64,000 nucleotides of DNA from the NCBI GenBank assembly GCA_046290815.1, contig JBKBUF010000014.1, forward strand, positions 1 to 64,000, in the 5' to 3' direction. Below are positions 46,038 through 54,357 of the stretch, piece after piece. The notes beneath the pieces are model-generated. The model searched no databases. It saw only the letters and a list, made by a program, of their open reading frames with translations, and was not told the DNA's origin. The DNA is from JBKBUF01 sp046290815. GTDB taxonomy: Bacteria; Bacteroidota; Bacteroidia; Cytophagales; Cytophagaceae. Both the position numbers and the translations under genes were made by a program. Position 1 is the stretch's first letter. Every line of letters starts with the position of its first letter.

Positions 46038-46140
46038 AGTGTTAAAGTGTTTATGTGTTCAGGTGCTTAGATAACCTTAACACGTTAACACATTAACACC
46101 TTAACACTCTAACACCTTAACACTTTAACACCTTAACACT
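46038..46140. repeat. Large inverted octamer array (4 + 8 units)
   Basis: Four units of the AGTGTTAA orientation (46038-46069) face eight contiguous CNYTAACA units (46075-46138), ending at the phosphorylase TAA stop. The register is exactly 8 bp throughout. A minus-strand transcript leaving the phosphorylase gene would fold the array into a long hairpin. Confidence 0.75.
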
Positions 46141-47795
46141 TAATAATTATACAGCTTTTGATAATATTCCGTCGCCATTCTGTCTGAATCAAATTGAGGA
46201 GTTACTTCCCTCATTCCTTGTTTCATTATATGGGCCCATCTTCCGGGATCACGATAATAAACAGGTATTATTTCGTGCTCAAGTAAATGATAAATACATT
46301 GTGCTTCATTATAATCTCTTTCTTCTTCGTAGGAAGCATGGGATTGAGGAATTACAAAACTGTTTTCTCCATGTCTTGCAAATTCAGGGAACCATCCATC
46401 TGCAATCGAGAAGTTAACCGAACCATTCATAGCAGCAGTCATGCCACTGGTGCCGGATGCTTCTCTTGGAGGAATAGGATTATTTAGCCAAAGATCTGAT
46501 CCTTTTTTGAGTAATGCAGACAATTTAAGTTCATGTCCTGTAAGTATCGCACATCTGTTTAGGCCTTCTATTCTCCAGGCGATATAATTAAAGATTTCTA
46601 TTCCTAATTTATCTTCAGGATAAGGTTTTCCCGCCCAGATTACCTGTATAGGCTCATGAGCTCTGCTTACCAATTCAATAAATCTGTCGATGTTTTTCAG
46701 AAGCAATGCAGCCCTTTTGTATCCCGCAAATCTTCTTGCCCAAACCAATGTCAGTATATTTGGATCAAATAATTTTCCCGCCTGATCTGCAACTACTTCG
46801 AAGAGTTGCTTTTTCAATTCTTTCTTTCTTGCCAAAAGCAAATCATTATTGTCCTGTTGCAGAGCCTGCTCCAATACATCATCTTTCCAAAATCTTTTAT
46901 TTTGTGCATTAGTGATGGAAATAATTTTGCTTATTCCCTCATTTCCTCCCCACATTTCATTGGAAACTTGTCCATGAATCTGCGATACGCCATTGGAGAT
47001 TTTTGCAAATCTTAAAGCTGTAAGAGTATAATTTAGTGTGTCTCCGTCCAGTCTGGCTATTCTTTTTACCTCATTCAATGGTATATTGTGGAAGAATGAC
47101 ATTTCTTCCAGAAGCTTGATAGAATGTTCTTCATTACCTGCTTTCTCCGGGGTATGAGTGGTAAATACCATTCTCTTTCTTACTTCTTCTATATCTCTGA
47201 ACTTAGAATAAAGATAAAATACCAAAGGTACTGCGTGGCCTTCATTCATATGATAAACTTCAGGTTCTAAACCAAGGATGTCCAATAGCTTTGCGCCGCC
47301 TACGCCCAATAAGATAGATCCTGCAATCTTAGCTGCAAGGTTTGAGTCATATAGCTTATGTGTGATAGTTCTGGATATGTAATCATTCTCGGGTATATCC
47401 GTACTCAGAAAAAACATAGGAGCCGTTCCAAAGGTCTCCGGATGCAGGTAATATGCCTTTACATATACAGGTGCGTCATGAATTGTAATGTCAAATATAA
47501 TACCTGTATCCTGCAAAAAAGAATAATGCTTTTTGACAAACTTCGGCTCCATTACATGGTCGGAATTCCATACCTGATCATAATAGCCATATTTCCAAAG
47601 TATTCCTATACCTATGACATTTTGTTTCAAATCATAAGCGCTTCGCATGTGAGATCCTGCAAGGAATCCCAGTCCGCCTGAATATATTTTTAAAGATTGA
47701 TCAATAGCATATTCCATTGAAAAGTAGGCAACCTTTTTTCCATATTCAGGATTTATTTCATATGGTTGCCACTGAGGATGTCTGTTTACATACAT
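46140..47795 (-). CDS. Alpha-glucan phosphorylase homologue (GT35) lacking the PLP lysine
   Basis: The 551-residue protein follows the short glycogen/starch phosphorylase family (TIGR02094 type): YFSMEYAID, GGLGFLAGSH, HMNEGHAVPL and FTTHTPEKAGNEEH near the N-terminus, then WARRFAGYKRAALLL and WAGKPYPEDK with the phosphate-site Arg and Lys. The motif that carries the cofactor lysine, normally EASGTSGMK, reads EASGTSGMT, so position 453 is Thr. Without the Schiff-base lysine normal PLP-dependent phosphorolysis is doubtful. It may be a glucosyltransferase, a regulatory protein or a lineage-specific variant. It is monocistronic. Confidence 0.8.
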   Translation of the reverse strand: MYVNRHPQWQPYEINPEYGKKVAYFSMEYAIDQSLKIYSGGLGFLAGSHMRSAYDLKQNVIGIGILWKYGYYDQVWNSDHVMEPKFVKKHYSFLQDTGIIFDITIHDAPVYVKAYYLHPETFGTAPMFFLSTDIPENDYISRTITHKLYDSNLAAKIAGSILLGVGGAKLLDILGLEPEVYHMNEGHAVPLVFYLYSKFRDIEEVRKRMVFTTHTPEKAGNEEHSIKLLEEMSFFHNIPLNEVKRIARLDGDTLNYTLTALRFAKISNGVSQIHGQVSNEMWGGNEGISKIISITNAQNKRFWKDDVLEQALQQDNNDLLLARKKELKKQLFEVVADQAGKLFDPNILTLVWARRFAGYKRAALLLKNIDRFIELVSRAHEPIQVIWAGKPYPEDKLGIEIFNYIAWRIEGLNRCAILTGHELKLSALLKKGSDLWLNNPIPPREASGTSGMTAAMNGSVNFSIADGWFPEFARHGENSFVIPQSHASYEEERDYNEAQCIYHLLEHEIIPVYYRDPGRWAHIMKQGMREVTPQFDSDRMATEYYQKLYNY

Positions 47796-47890
47796 AGTAT
47801 ATCCGATTTAAAAAGTCTTAAACAATACTATAAGTAAAAAAAAAAGTTTTTGTTATGTCAGGCAGTAAATTCAGATATACCACAAATGGA

Positions 47891-48319
47891 TTAGTGCTTT
47901 TCCTGTATCAGATATGCAGGTAAAAGTTCTAAAATTTCCGGATAATTGGGAGAGTCCGGGTTGAAGAATATATGTTGAATAATTGTGGATATTTTCCTAA
48001 ACAATTCCTCCTCTGAATTGTATGGTACCTTCGCTGAATTTCTGTTATAATAACCTTTCACCTCCTGCATAAAGTCGTATTTGTTCAATACTTTTTTCAG
48101 GCCAACCGAAGACTTCCAGTTTTCAAGAAATAACACTTTAAAAGCAGGTGGGAGCAGAGTCAGGAATCTAATGGAATCTTCCTGAGACATGTTATCACGA
48201 AGTACATGCAGACAAGCTTTAACCAGTTTACAGGTTTCCTCTTTTTCCACGTTGTTTTTCAGACTAATCTGGTAAATAGTCCTGAAAACTTTATTGCTGT
48301 AGTGTGTTATACTTTCCAT
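47891..48319 (-). CDS. DUF2267 domain protein
   Basis: The 142-residue all-alpha protein has the DUF2267 pattern of two helical repeats: LVKACLHVLRDNMSQEDSIRFLTLLPPAFK and IIQHIFFNPDSPNYPEILELLPAYL (short excerpts of each are diagnostic). DUF2267 proteins are small cytoplasmic proteins of unknown function, often encoded with stress or hypoxia genes. Upstream lie a TAATTTTA -7-like element (48324-48331) and an FNR-like palindrome (48376-48389) with the same spacing as at the cco promoters. This supports co-regulation with the adjacent cbb3 oxidase cluster. Confidence 0.75.
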   Translation of the reverse strand: MESITHYSNKVFRTIYQISLKNNVEKEETCKLVKACLHVLRDNMSQEDSIRFLTLLPPAFKVLFLENWKSSVGLKKVLNKYDFMQEVKGYYNRNSAKVPYNSEEELFRKISTIIQHIFFNPDSPNYPEILELLPAYLIQEKH

Positions 48320-48323
48320 GGAA

Positions 48324-48331
48324 TAAAATTA
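48324..48331 (-). promoter_or_regulatory. -7-like element TAATTTTA of the DUF2267 promoter
   Basis: It matches TAnnTTTG at five of six fixed positions and lies just upstream of the ATG at 48319. It is placed 55 bp from the FNR-like box centre. Confidence 0.35.
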
Positions 48332-48375
48332 CATCAATCTTTTAGCGTAAAGTATGACCTGGAAAACAGGTTTGA

Positions 48376-48389
48376 CTGATAAATATCAG
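48376..48389 (-). promoter_or_regulatory. FNR/CRP-like palindrome (CTGAT-N4-ATCAG) before DUF2267
   Basis: This is a perfect inverted repeat, CTGATAAATATCAG, differing from the FNR consensus only at the outermost position of each arm. It lies between the safE stop and the DUF2267 start, 55 bp (centre to centre) from the -7-like element. Confidence 0.6.
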
Positions 48390-48399
48390 TTTCCTTTGA

Positions 48400-49089
48400 T
48401 TAATGACATTTGTAGATTGTGCCTCTTTGTATTTTTGGGCTGAGATATGGTACTCCCAGATTCAGTCCTCTTACAATTAACAGCAAACCTATCATACAGG
48501 CAATAACAGGCATAGCCTTGTTTATTTTTTTTCTCAGATCAAGACTGATTAAAGAACCACTGAATGATATTGCTGTCATTACCGGAATTGTCCCCAGGCC
48601 GAATCCTGCCATTAAGATAGAACCATTAACTACACTACCGGTACTTACTGCTGCAGCGCAGGCAATAAACACCATGCCACAGGGTAGTAATCCGTTTCCT
48701 ATCCCAAGTAAAAAAAGTCCCCTGAAATCTTTCCTGCCCATCAGTTTGCTAATAAAGGAGTTTAAGTTGATGAACTGGCTAAAAACGGGAAATTTGAATG
48801 CCGAAATATTTTTTGTAAGTGAGAAGTATATCAGGAGAATTCCTGCTGCTACAGAAAAGTATTGTAATATACCTCCGAGAGAAAATCCTTTACCTATAAG
48901 TCCGAAAATTACCCCTATTAGTACGTAAGAACATACCCTGCCAAAATTGTAGGTTAAAATCTTTAGTAGCTTCAATGCACCTGTACTTTGCTGTATGGGT
49001 ATAGCAAGCGCAATAGGGCCACACATACCAATACAGTGCAGACTTCCTGCAAGACTAATAAGTAAACCTGCGACCAGAGCACTGAGCAT
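48400..49089 (-). CDS. SafE/TauE-like membrane protein of the cbb3 assembly cluster
   Basis: The 229-residue protein has six or seven transmembrane helices. A GSLHCIGMCGPIALA motif in the first helix pair carries the Cys and His typical of the CcoH-linked sulfite-exporter-TauE/SafE subgroup (YgaP/DsbD-like fold) found at the end of cco operons. It probably handles copper or thiol redox for oxidase assembly (inference). Its ATG overlaps the ccoH stop by 1 bp (TAATG), indicating translational coupling. Confidence 0.82.
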   Translation of the reverse strand: MLSALVAGLLISLAGSLHCIGMCGPIALAIPIQQSTGALKLLKILTYNFGRVCSYVLIGVIFGLIGKGFSLGGILQYFSVAAGILLIYFSLTKNISAFKFPVFSQFINLNSFISKLMGRKDFRGLFLLGIGNGLLPCGMVFIACAAAVSTGSVVNGSILMAGFGLGTIPVMTAISFSGSLISLDLRKKINKAMPVIACMIGLLLIVRGLNLGVPYLSPKIQRGTIYKCH

Positions 49090-49520
49090 TATTGAATAAA
49101 TATAGTTTTTTCAGTATAGTATTCCTTGTCTGACTTCCAGTCAAATTTCACTTTGTACATTCCACTTTTGAAATCAGCAGCGACGAATTGAGTACCATCT
49201 TCATTTAGAGCAAGAGGAAATTCCTTGTCGAGTTTTGCATCGGAAGGGCGATAAACTCTTATTGTACCTTCTGTAATGTTTTTGACCATCTCAGTAGGAA
49301 AGGCTATTTTTATCCCATCAGAAGTTTGATGCACCAGAATGTTTTTGTTGGTTTTGGAAAAATTATCCGTTTTGTTTATTTGCTGTTGGAATTCCAATTC
49401 TTTTTTATAATAGTCGTCATAAACAAGGTCTGTGTTGGCTCGGAATGTACCTACAACCAGACTTATCATGAATATTGCAAATGCAATAAATGTAATTGTT
49501 ATATATGTTCCCCAGTTCAT
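49089..49520 (-). CDS. ccoH: FixH/CcoH cbb3 oxidase assembly protein
   Basis: The 143-residue protein has one N-terminal transmembrane helix (about 5-25) and a periplasmic beta domain of the FixH type, including YDDYYKKELEFQQQINKTDN and the C-terminal GMYKVKFDWKSDKEYYTEK. FixH/CcoH acts in maturation and stability of the cbb3 oxidase. It starts 4 bp after ccoG and overlaps safE by 1 bp. Confidence 0.88.
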   Translation of the reverse strand: MNWGTYITITFIAFAIFMISLVVGTFRANTDLVYDDYYKKELEFQQQINKTDNFSKTNKNILVHQTSDGIKIAFPTEMVKNITEGTIRVYRPSDAKLDKEFPLALNEDGTQFVAADFKSGMYKVKFDWKSDKEYYTEKTIFIQ

Positions 49521-49524
49521 TGTT

Positions 49525-50940
49525 TTAATTGCTTGGTCCGATAAAATTTGTGGTTACTTTTTCTATCATTTTTCCTTTATCATCAAATATCCCGACTTTC
49601 ACTTTGGTTTTTATTCCTGTAAGATGATGAGGTTCTATTGTTATAAAAAATGAACCTGATGCCATCTGATGTTTGGGAAGATTGATTTCTTTCCCTATCA
49701 CCTGAATGCTTCCCTCGTGGGAAACCAGTCTGAATTCAAGTGGTATTTCTTTGGCTGATTTGTTAATCACTTTATATGTAAACAAATTCTTGATGGAACC
49801 ATTTTGATCTTTCTGAAAAGTTGTGCCACTGGCCCGTACTATGGTAGTTTCTACTTCAGATCTTGAAACTAATAGAAAGGTAAGAATTCCTGTAAGCGCT
49901 ACTAAAACCATTGTATAGGCAAGTCTTCTGACTCCAAAAGTGAATTTTTTACCGGTGGCTATCCCATTTTCTGAATCGTATCTGATAAGTCCTAAAGGTA
50001 AACCGGATTTTTCCATTACATGATTGCAGGCGTCTATACATGCTGTACAGTTAATACATTCCAATTGGGTGCCGTTTCTGATATCAATACCTGTTGGACA
50101 AACATCAACACATTGTCTGCAGTCTATACAATCTCCTTTATCTGCAGATTTTCTGTCTTCTCCTTTTCTAAGTTTACCTCTGTTTTCTCCTCTCAGGTAA
50201 TCATAGCCTACCACAATGGTGTTTTTATCCATTAGTACTCCTTGCAGTCTTCCATAGGGACATACCGCTATACATACCTGTTCTCTGAATCTTGAAAATA
50301 TAAAGTAAAAAGCCAGACTGAAAGCAATCATCATTGTAAGACCTGTAATGTGATTAACCGGATTATCAGTAATGATTTCGAAAATCTTGTCTTTGCCAAT
50401 AATGTAAGCAAGAAAGGTATTGGAGACAAGGACTGAAATTGTGAGGAACAGTCCATGCTTTATTGCCTTCTTAAAAAACTTTCTTTCAGTAAGAGATTCC
50501 TTATCTAATGCTTTCTGTTTACTTCTGTCTCCCTCAATCCAATATTCTATTTTTCTGAAAACCATTTCCATAAATATTGTCTGAGGACAAATCCATCCGC
50601 AAAATATTCTTCCATAGACCAGAGTAAACACAATAATGAAAACTATAAAAGTGATCATCGCCAGTAGGAAAATGTAAAAATCCTGGGGCCAGAAAATCTG
50701 TCCCAGGATAATGAATTTTCTTTCTGCTATATTTAGTAATAATATCGGTTCACCACCGATGGTAAGAAACGGACCTGCAAAGAATACGGCAAGCAGAACT
50801 AATGCCAGTAATTCCCTGGCATTGGTAAATTTACCACTTGGTTTTTTTGGATATATCCAGATCCTGTTTCCTTCTTTATCTGATGTGGAAATAGTATTTC
50901 TGAAATCCTCATTAACCGAAATAAATGGTGCCTGCTTCAT
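49525..50940 (-). CDS. ccoG: CcoG cytochrome c oxidase accessory protein (FixG-like ferredoxin)
   Basis: The 471-residue membrane protein has N-terminal transmembrane helices with CGWICPQTIFMEMVFRK (a conserved FixG motif) and two [4Fe-4S] ferredoxin clusters (CIDCRQCVDVCP and CINCTACIDACN at about 265-310). A C-terminal Ig-like periplasmic FixG domain follows (about 360-470). CcoG reduces Cu2+ to Cu+ for insertion in the oxidase CuB site. Its start codon overlaps the ccoP stop (TAATG). Confidence 0.93.
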   Translation of the reverse strand: MKQAPFISVNEDFRNTISTSDKEGNRIWIYPKKPSGKFTNARELLALVLLAVFFAGPFLTIGGEPILLLNIAERKFIILGQIFWPQDFYIFLLAMITFIVFIIVFTLVYGRIFCGWICPQTIFMEMVFRKIEYWIEGDRSKQKALDKESLTERKFFKKAIKHGLFLTISVLVSNTFLAYIIGKDKIFEIITDNPVNHITGLTMMIAFSLAFYFIFSRFREQVCIAVCPYGRLQGVLMDKNTIVVGYDYLRGENRGKLRKGEDRKSADKGDCIDCRQCVDVCPTGIDIRNGTQLECINCTACIDACNHVMEKSGLPLGLIRYDSENGIATGKKFTFGVRRLAYTMVLVALTGILTFLLVSRSEVETTIVRASGTTFQKDQNGSIKNLFTYKVINKSAKEIPLEFRLVSHEGSIQVIGKEINLPKHQMASGSFFITIEPHHLTGIKTKVKVGIFDDKGKMIEKVTTNFIGPSN

Positions 50941-51752
50941 TATTCTCCTTTGTATTCTTCTCCCTGTGGTTCTTTAGCATTGGGAGGATTTGATCCTTCC
51001 AATGAAATTATATAACTTGTTACATCCTGGATCTGTGCAGGACTAAGCTGTGCCTGCCAGCTGATCATACCTTTTTGAGGAATTCCGTATTTGATGCTCT
51101 TAAAGATATTCTTCACGCCACCGCCATGCATCCAGTAAGCGTCAGTTAAGTTTGGTCCCACACCACCTTCACCTATTTTACCATGACAAGCTCCGCAATT
51201 CTGCTCATAAAGTGATTTTCCTTTATCCAATCTTTCCTGTTCTGTTACTAGTGTAACATTGTTTTCATCAACTGCAGAAGCTGAAGCTTTCAGGTATTCC
51301 TGTTTTAGCTTTTCTCCTTCTTTCATTTCTTTTTTATATTCTGCAGCCTGTAGGTCTCCGTCATAAAAGTGATAATATCCGATATATATTACAGAGAATA
51401 CTATTGTGATATAGAACATGTAAACCCACCATGCAGGAAGGTTATTGTCAAGCTCCCTTATATCATCATACAGGTGGTCAGTCATAATTTCATGCTCTCT
51501 TTCCACAGGAACAGCATCTGTTAGTTTGTCTTTTAAACTATCCAGGGAAAGGACCGGAGCCAGATTTACACCGTCGTTTTTAAGTGCCTTTATGAATGAC
51601 TTCAAAACTACATATGATAGAATAAGAAGCAGCAATGCTATTCCCAATAGAGAATACACCACATAATTTAAAAGTTCATCATTTCCTGCGGCCATACTTA
51701 ATGTTGGGGTGGACAGGATTACCAGACTTAGTATAGATATTTTCTTGTTCAT
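50940..51752 (-). CDS. ccoP: cbb3 oxidase subunit III (CcoP), mono-haem type
   Basis: The 270-residue protein has an N-terminal hydrophobic segment, a second helix at about 40-60 and the CcoP N-terminal domain helix PAWWVYMFYITIVFSVIYIGYYH. A single c-type haem motif, NCGACHG (about residue 187), is followed by the distal Met region MISWQAQLSP. Proteobacterial CcoP usually has two CxxCH motifs, so this is the short mono-haem form seen in Bacteroidota. It passes electrons to CcoO and CcoN. Confidence 0.92.
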   Translation of the reverse strand: MNKKISILSLVILSTPTLSMAAGNDELLNYVVYSLLGIALLLLILSYVVLKSFIKALKNDGVNLAPVLSLDSLKDKLTDAVPVEREHEIMTDHLYDDIRELDNNLPAWWVYMFYITIVFSVIYIGYYHFYDGDLQAAEYKKEMKEGEKLKQEYLKASASAVDENNVTLVTEQERLDKGKSLYEQNCGACHGKIGEGGVGPNLTDAYWMHGGGVKNIFKSIKYGIPQKGMISWQAQLSPAQIQDVTSYIISLEGSNPPNAKEPQGEEYKGE

Positions 51753-51764
51753 GACTTTCGGTAT

Positions 51765-51953
51765 TTATCCGGTTATTTCAGTTTCTTTTTCAGTTAATGG
51801 AATGTTACTCATTTTATTCCAGTGTTCTTTCTTTCTTCCGTAAACCCACACAACAACTGCAAGGAAGAAGGTGAAAAATATGCAGAAGGAGATTATCGGG
51901 AATATTTCTATACCCCCGATACTTGCCATATGATCTTTTATATATTTCAGCAT
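51765..51953 (-). CDS. ccoQ: Small cbb3 oxidase subunit CcoQ
   Basis: The 62-residue protein has a single transmembrane helix (IFPIISFCIFFTFFLAVVVWVYG) and a short charged tail, as expected for CcoQ. It sits 8 bp after ccoNO and 12 bp before ccoP. It stabilises the complex in other bacteria. Confidence 0.85.
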   Translation of the reverse strand: MLKYIKDHMASIGGIEIFPIISFCIFFTFFLAVVVWVYGRKKEHWNKMSNIPLTEKETEITG

Positions 51954-51961
51954 AATCTTAT

Positions 51962-54124
51962 TTATTCCGGATTGAACAATATTTCCTCATCTGCAGAAGC
52001 AGATTTGATATCTTTACCAAGTCTTTGCAGATAAGCAATCAACGCTATGATTTCTTTGCTGCTCTTAACTTCGATACCTGAATCTTTTAGTCCTGCTGTT
52101 ATTTTTGTTGCCTGCTGGTCCAGGTCTTTGTTAGCTTCTTTATCATAACCTTTCGGATAAGGTACGCCTAGCTTTGTCATGGCTAAAATGATATCAGCGG
52201 TGTTAGTTGTATCAAGGTCTTTGGTGAACAACCATGGATAGGCGGGCATAATAGACCCGGGTGACATGGTTTCCGGATCCAGCATGTGATTGTAATGCCA
52301 TGAGTCAGGATATTTGCCTCCCTGTCTGTGAAGATCCGGTCCGGTTCTTTTTGAACCCCACAAATGCGGGTGGTCGTATACGAATTCACCGGCTTTTGAA
52401 TATTCACCATATCTTTCAGTCTCTGACCTGAATGGTCTGATCATCTGAGAGTGACAGTTATTGCATCCCTCTTTGATATAAATATCTCTTCCCTTTAATT
52501 CCAATGGAGTGTATGGTTGTACACTTGCTATGGTTGGTACATTGGATCTGACAAGGAATGTTGGAATCATCTCCACCAAACCACCAATCAAAATCACAAT
52601 CAAACTGAAAACAAGTAGCTGCACAGGTTTTCTTTCAATCCATCTGTGCCAGTGTTCACCTTTATGGGCATGATCTTCAATTCTTGCAGGAACCATTACT
52701 TTTTCATCTGCAACAAGATTTCCTGCTTTAGCAGTCATAAACAGGTTGTAGGCCATTACCACTACACCTGCAATAAAGATTGCGCCTCCAAATGCTCTAA
52801 GCATATACATCGTTTTAATCTGGGTCACCGTCTCAAGGAAGTTAGGGTATGCCAGTAATCCTTCAGGAGTAAACTCTTTCCACATTAAGCTTTGAGTAAA
52901 TCCGGCCCAATACATAGGTATCGCATAGAAGATAATTCCCAGTGTTCCTAACCAGAAGTGTGCGTTTGCAAGTTTTATACTGTGTAAAGGCCTGTTGAAC
53001 AATTTTGGAAATAACCAGTAAAGCATTCCAAATGTCAGGAATCCATTCCATGCAAGACCCCCAACGTGCACGTGGGCTACAGTCCAGTCAGTAAAGTGAC
53101 TTATTGCATTTACATTTTTCAGAGAAAGCATTGGTCCTTCAAATGTTGCCATACCGTATCCGGTAAGTGCTACCACCATGAATTTCAGGGTCACATTATC
53201 TCTTACTTTATCCCAGGCACCTCTTAAGGTAAGAAGTCCGTTTAGCATACCACCCCACGATGGTGCAATCAGCATTACAGAGAAAACTACACCTAATGAC
53301 TGAGCCCAGTCAGGAAGTGCTGAGTATAATAAGTGATGCGGACCTGCCCATATATAAATGAATATTAAAGCCCAGAAGTGAATGATGGATAAGCGATATG
53401 AGTAAACAGGTCTTTCCGCTGCTTTAGGTACAAAGTAATACATTAATCCCAGGTATGGAGTTGTCAGGAAGAATGCCACTGCATTATGACCATACCACCA
53501 CTGAACCAGGGCATCCTGTACACCTGCATACCATGAGTAGCTTTTCAGAAAGCTTACAGGCATTCCAAAAGAGTTAACCAAATGTAATACTGCTACAGTA
53601 ACAAATGTCGCTATGTAAAACCATATGGCCACATAAAGATGCTGTTCTCTTCTTTTCAGTATGGTTGCAAACATATTCCAGCCAAATACAACCCAGATCA
53701 GAGTGATTGCAATGTCAATAGGCCACTCAAGTTCTGCATATTCTTTACTGGTTGTAATGCCAAGAGGCAGAGTAGCTACAGCAGATAAAATAATAAGTTG
53801 CCATCCCCAGAAATTTATTTTGCTTAGTAGATCGCTGAACATTCTTGCTTTCAGCAATCTTTGCAGAGAGTAATAAACTCCTGTGAAAATTCCGTTTCCT
53901 ACGAAAGCAAAAATCACCGCATTGGTATGCAGTGGTCTGATTCTTCCGAAGGTGGTGAATTCTGTACCAAAGTTCAAAACAGGAAAAGCAAGCTGTAAAG
54001 CGATCAGCAATCCTACAAGCATTCCTATAATTCCCCACACAATAGTGGCATAAGCAAAATTCCTGACAATGCCGTTGTCATAGCTTATTTCTTCCAGTTC
54101 CGCATTAAAGGGTTTTGTACTCAT
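51962..54124 (-). CDS. ccoNO: Fused cbb3 oxidase catalytic subunit CcoN-CcoO
   Basis: The 720-residue protein fuses the haem-copper subunit I (about 1-470, twelve helices; haem and CuB His residues in segments such as RPLHTNAV, WWYGHNAVAF and WTVAHVHVGG) with the membrane-anchored cytochrome c subunit II (about 500-720). The latter carries one CxxCH (CNNCHSQMIRPF) and the MSPGSIMPAYPWL Met-ligand region. It reduces O2 to water with high affinity and pumps protons. The fusion is the normal arrangement in Bacteroidota. It starts 2 bp after ccoS. Confidence 0.95.
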   Translation of the reverse strand: MSTKPFNAELEEISYDNGIVRNFAYATIVWGIIGMLVGLLIALQLAFPVLNFGTEFTTFGRIRPLHTNAVIFAFVGNGIFTGVYYSLQRLLKARMFSDLLSKINFWGWQLIILSAVATLPLGITTSKEYAELEWPIDIAITLIWVVFGWNMFATILKRREQHLYVAIWFYIATFVTVAVLHLVNSFGMPVSFLKSYSWYAGVQDALVQWWYGHNAVAFFLTTPYLGLMYYFVPKAAERPVYSYRLSIIHFWALIFIYIWAGPHHLLYSALPDWAQSLGVVFSVMLIAPSWGGMLNGLLTLRGAWDKVRDNVTLKFMVVALTGYGMATFEGPMLSLKNVNAISHFTDWTVAHVHVGGLAWNGFLTFGMLYWLFPKLFNRPLHSIKLANAHFWLGTLGIIFYAIPMYWAGFTQSLMWKEFTPEGLLAYPNFLETVTQIKTMYMLRAFGGAIFIAGVVVMAYNLFMTAKAGNLVADEKVMVPARIEDHAHKGEHWHRWIERKPVQLLVFSLIVILIGGLVEMIPTFLVRSNVPTIASVQPYTPLELKGRDIYIKEGCNNCHSQMIRPFRSETERYGEYSKAGEFVYDHPHLWGSKRTGPDLHRQGGKYPDSWHYNHMLDPETMSPGSIMPAYPWLFTKDLDTTNTADIILAMTKLGVPYPKGYDKEANKDLDQQATKITAGLKDSGIEVKSSKEIIALIAYLQRLGKDIKSASADEEILFNPE

Positions 54125-54126
54125 AT

Positions 54127-54282
54127 TTATTCATTATTTTTTTTTGGTTCTTCAAATAATATTCTGACGGATGGGGTGTAGTCATCGTCAAATTGTTTGC
54201 TGGACATAGCCCATAGAAAGGCACCCAGAAATATGAGGGCGATTGTGAGACTTACCAGTATGAGAATTACTATTACTGTCAT
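54127..54282 (-). CDS. ccoS: CcoS cbb3 oxidase maturation protein, 51 aa
   Basis: The short frame from ATG 54282 to TAA 54127 encodes one transmembrane helix (VIVILILVSLTIALIFLGAF) followed by the CcoS signature LWAMSSKQFDDDYTP...RILFE. CcoS is needed for cofactor insertion in cbb3 oxidase. The stop is 2 bp before the ccoNO ATG, so the genes are coupled. An FNR-like box and a -7-like element precede it, allowing expression separate from ccoI. The reading is supported by family signature and exact operon position. Confidence 0.92.
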   Translation of the reverse strand: MTVIVILILVSLTIALIFLGAFLWAMSSKQFDDDYTPSVRILFEEPKKNNE

Positions 54283-54290
54283 AATTTTTA

Positions 54291-54298
54291 CAAATAAA
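54291..54298 (-). promoter_or_regulatory. -7-like element TTTATTTG of the ccoS promoter
   Basis: It differs from TAnnTTTG at one position and lies 9 bp upstream of the ccoS ATG. It is 56 bp from the FNR-like box centre. Confidence 0.35.
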
Positions 54299-54343
54299 CA
54301 ATCCTGTTATCATGCCTGACATGACGCATTAGGGGTGCAACAA

Positions 54344-54357
54344 CTGATATATATCAT
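54344..54357 (-). promoter_or_regulatory. FNR/CRP-like palindrome (ATGAT-N4-ATCAG) before ccoS
   Basis: The core TGATATATATCA is a perfect palindrome; only the outer base of each arm departs from TTGAT-N4-ATCAA. It overlaps the ccoI stop codon and has the same distance to the -7 element as at the other three sites. Confidence 0.6.

Noticed and set aside
46038..46140. Possible CRISPR-like array
   Set aside because: The units are contiguous 8-mers without spacers and in facing orientations, so this is an inverted short tandem repeat and not a CRISPR.
48419..48928. 169-codon plus-strand open frame opposite safE
   Set aside because: It lies wholly antisense to the well-supported safE gene and has no recognisable family features.
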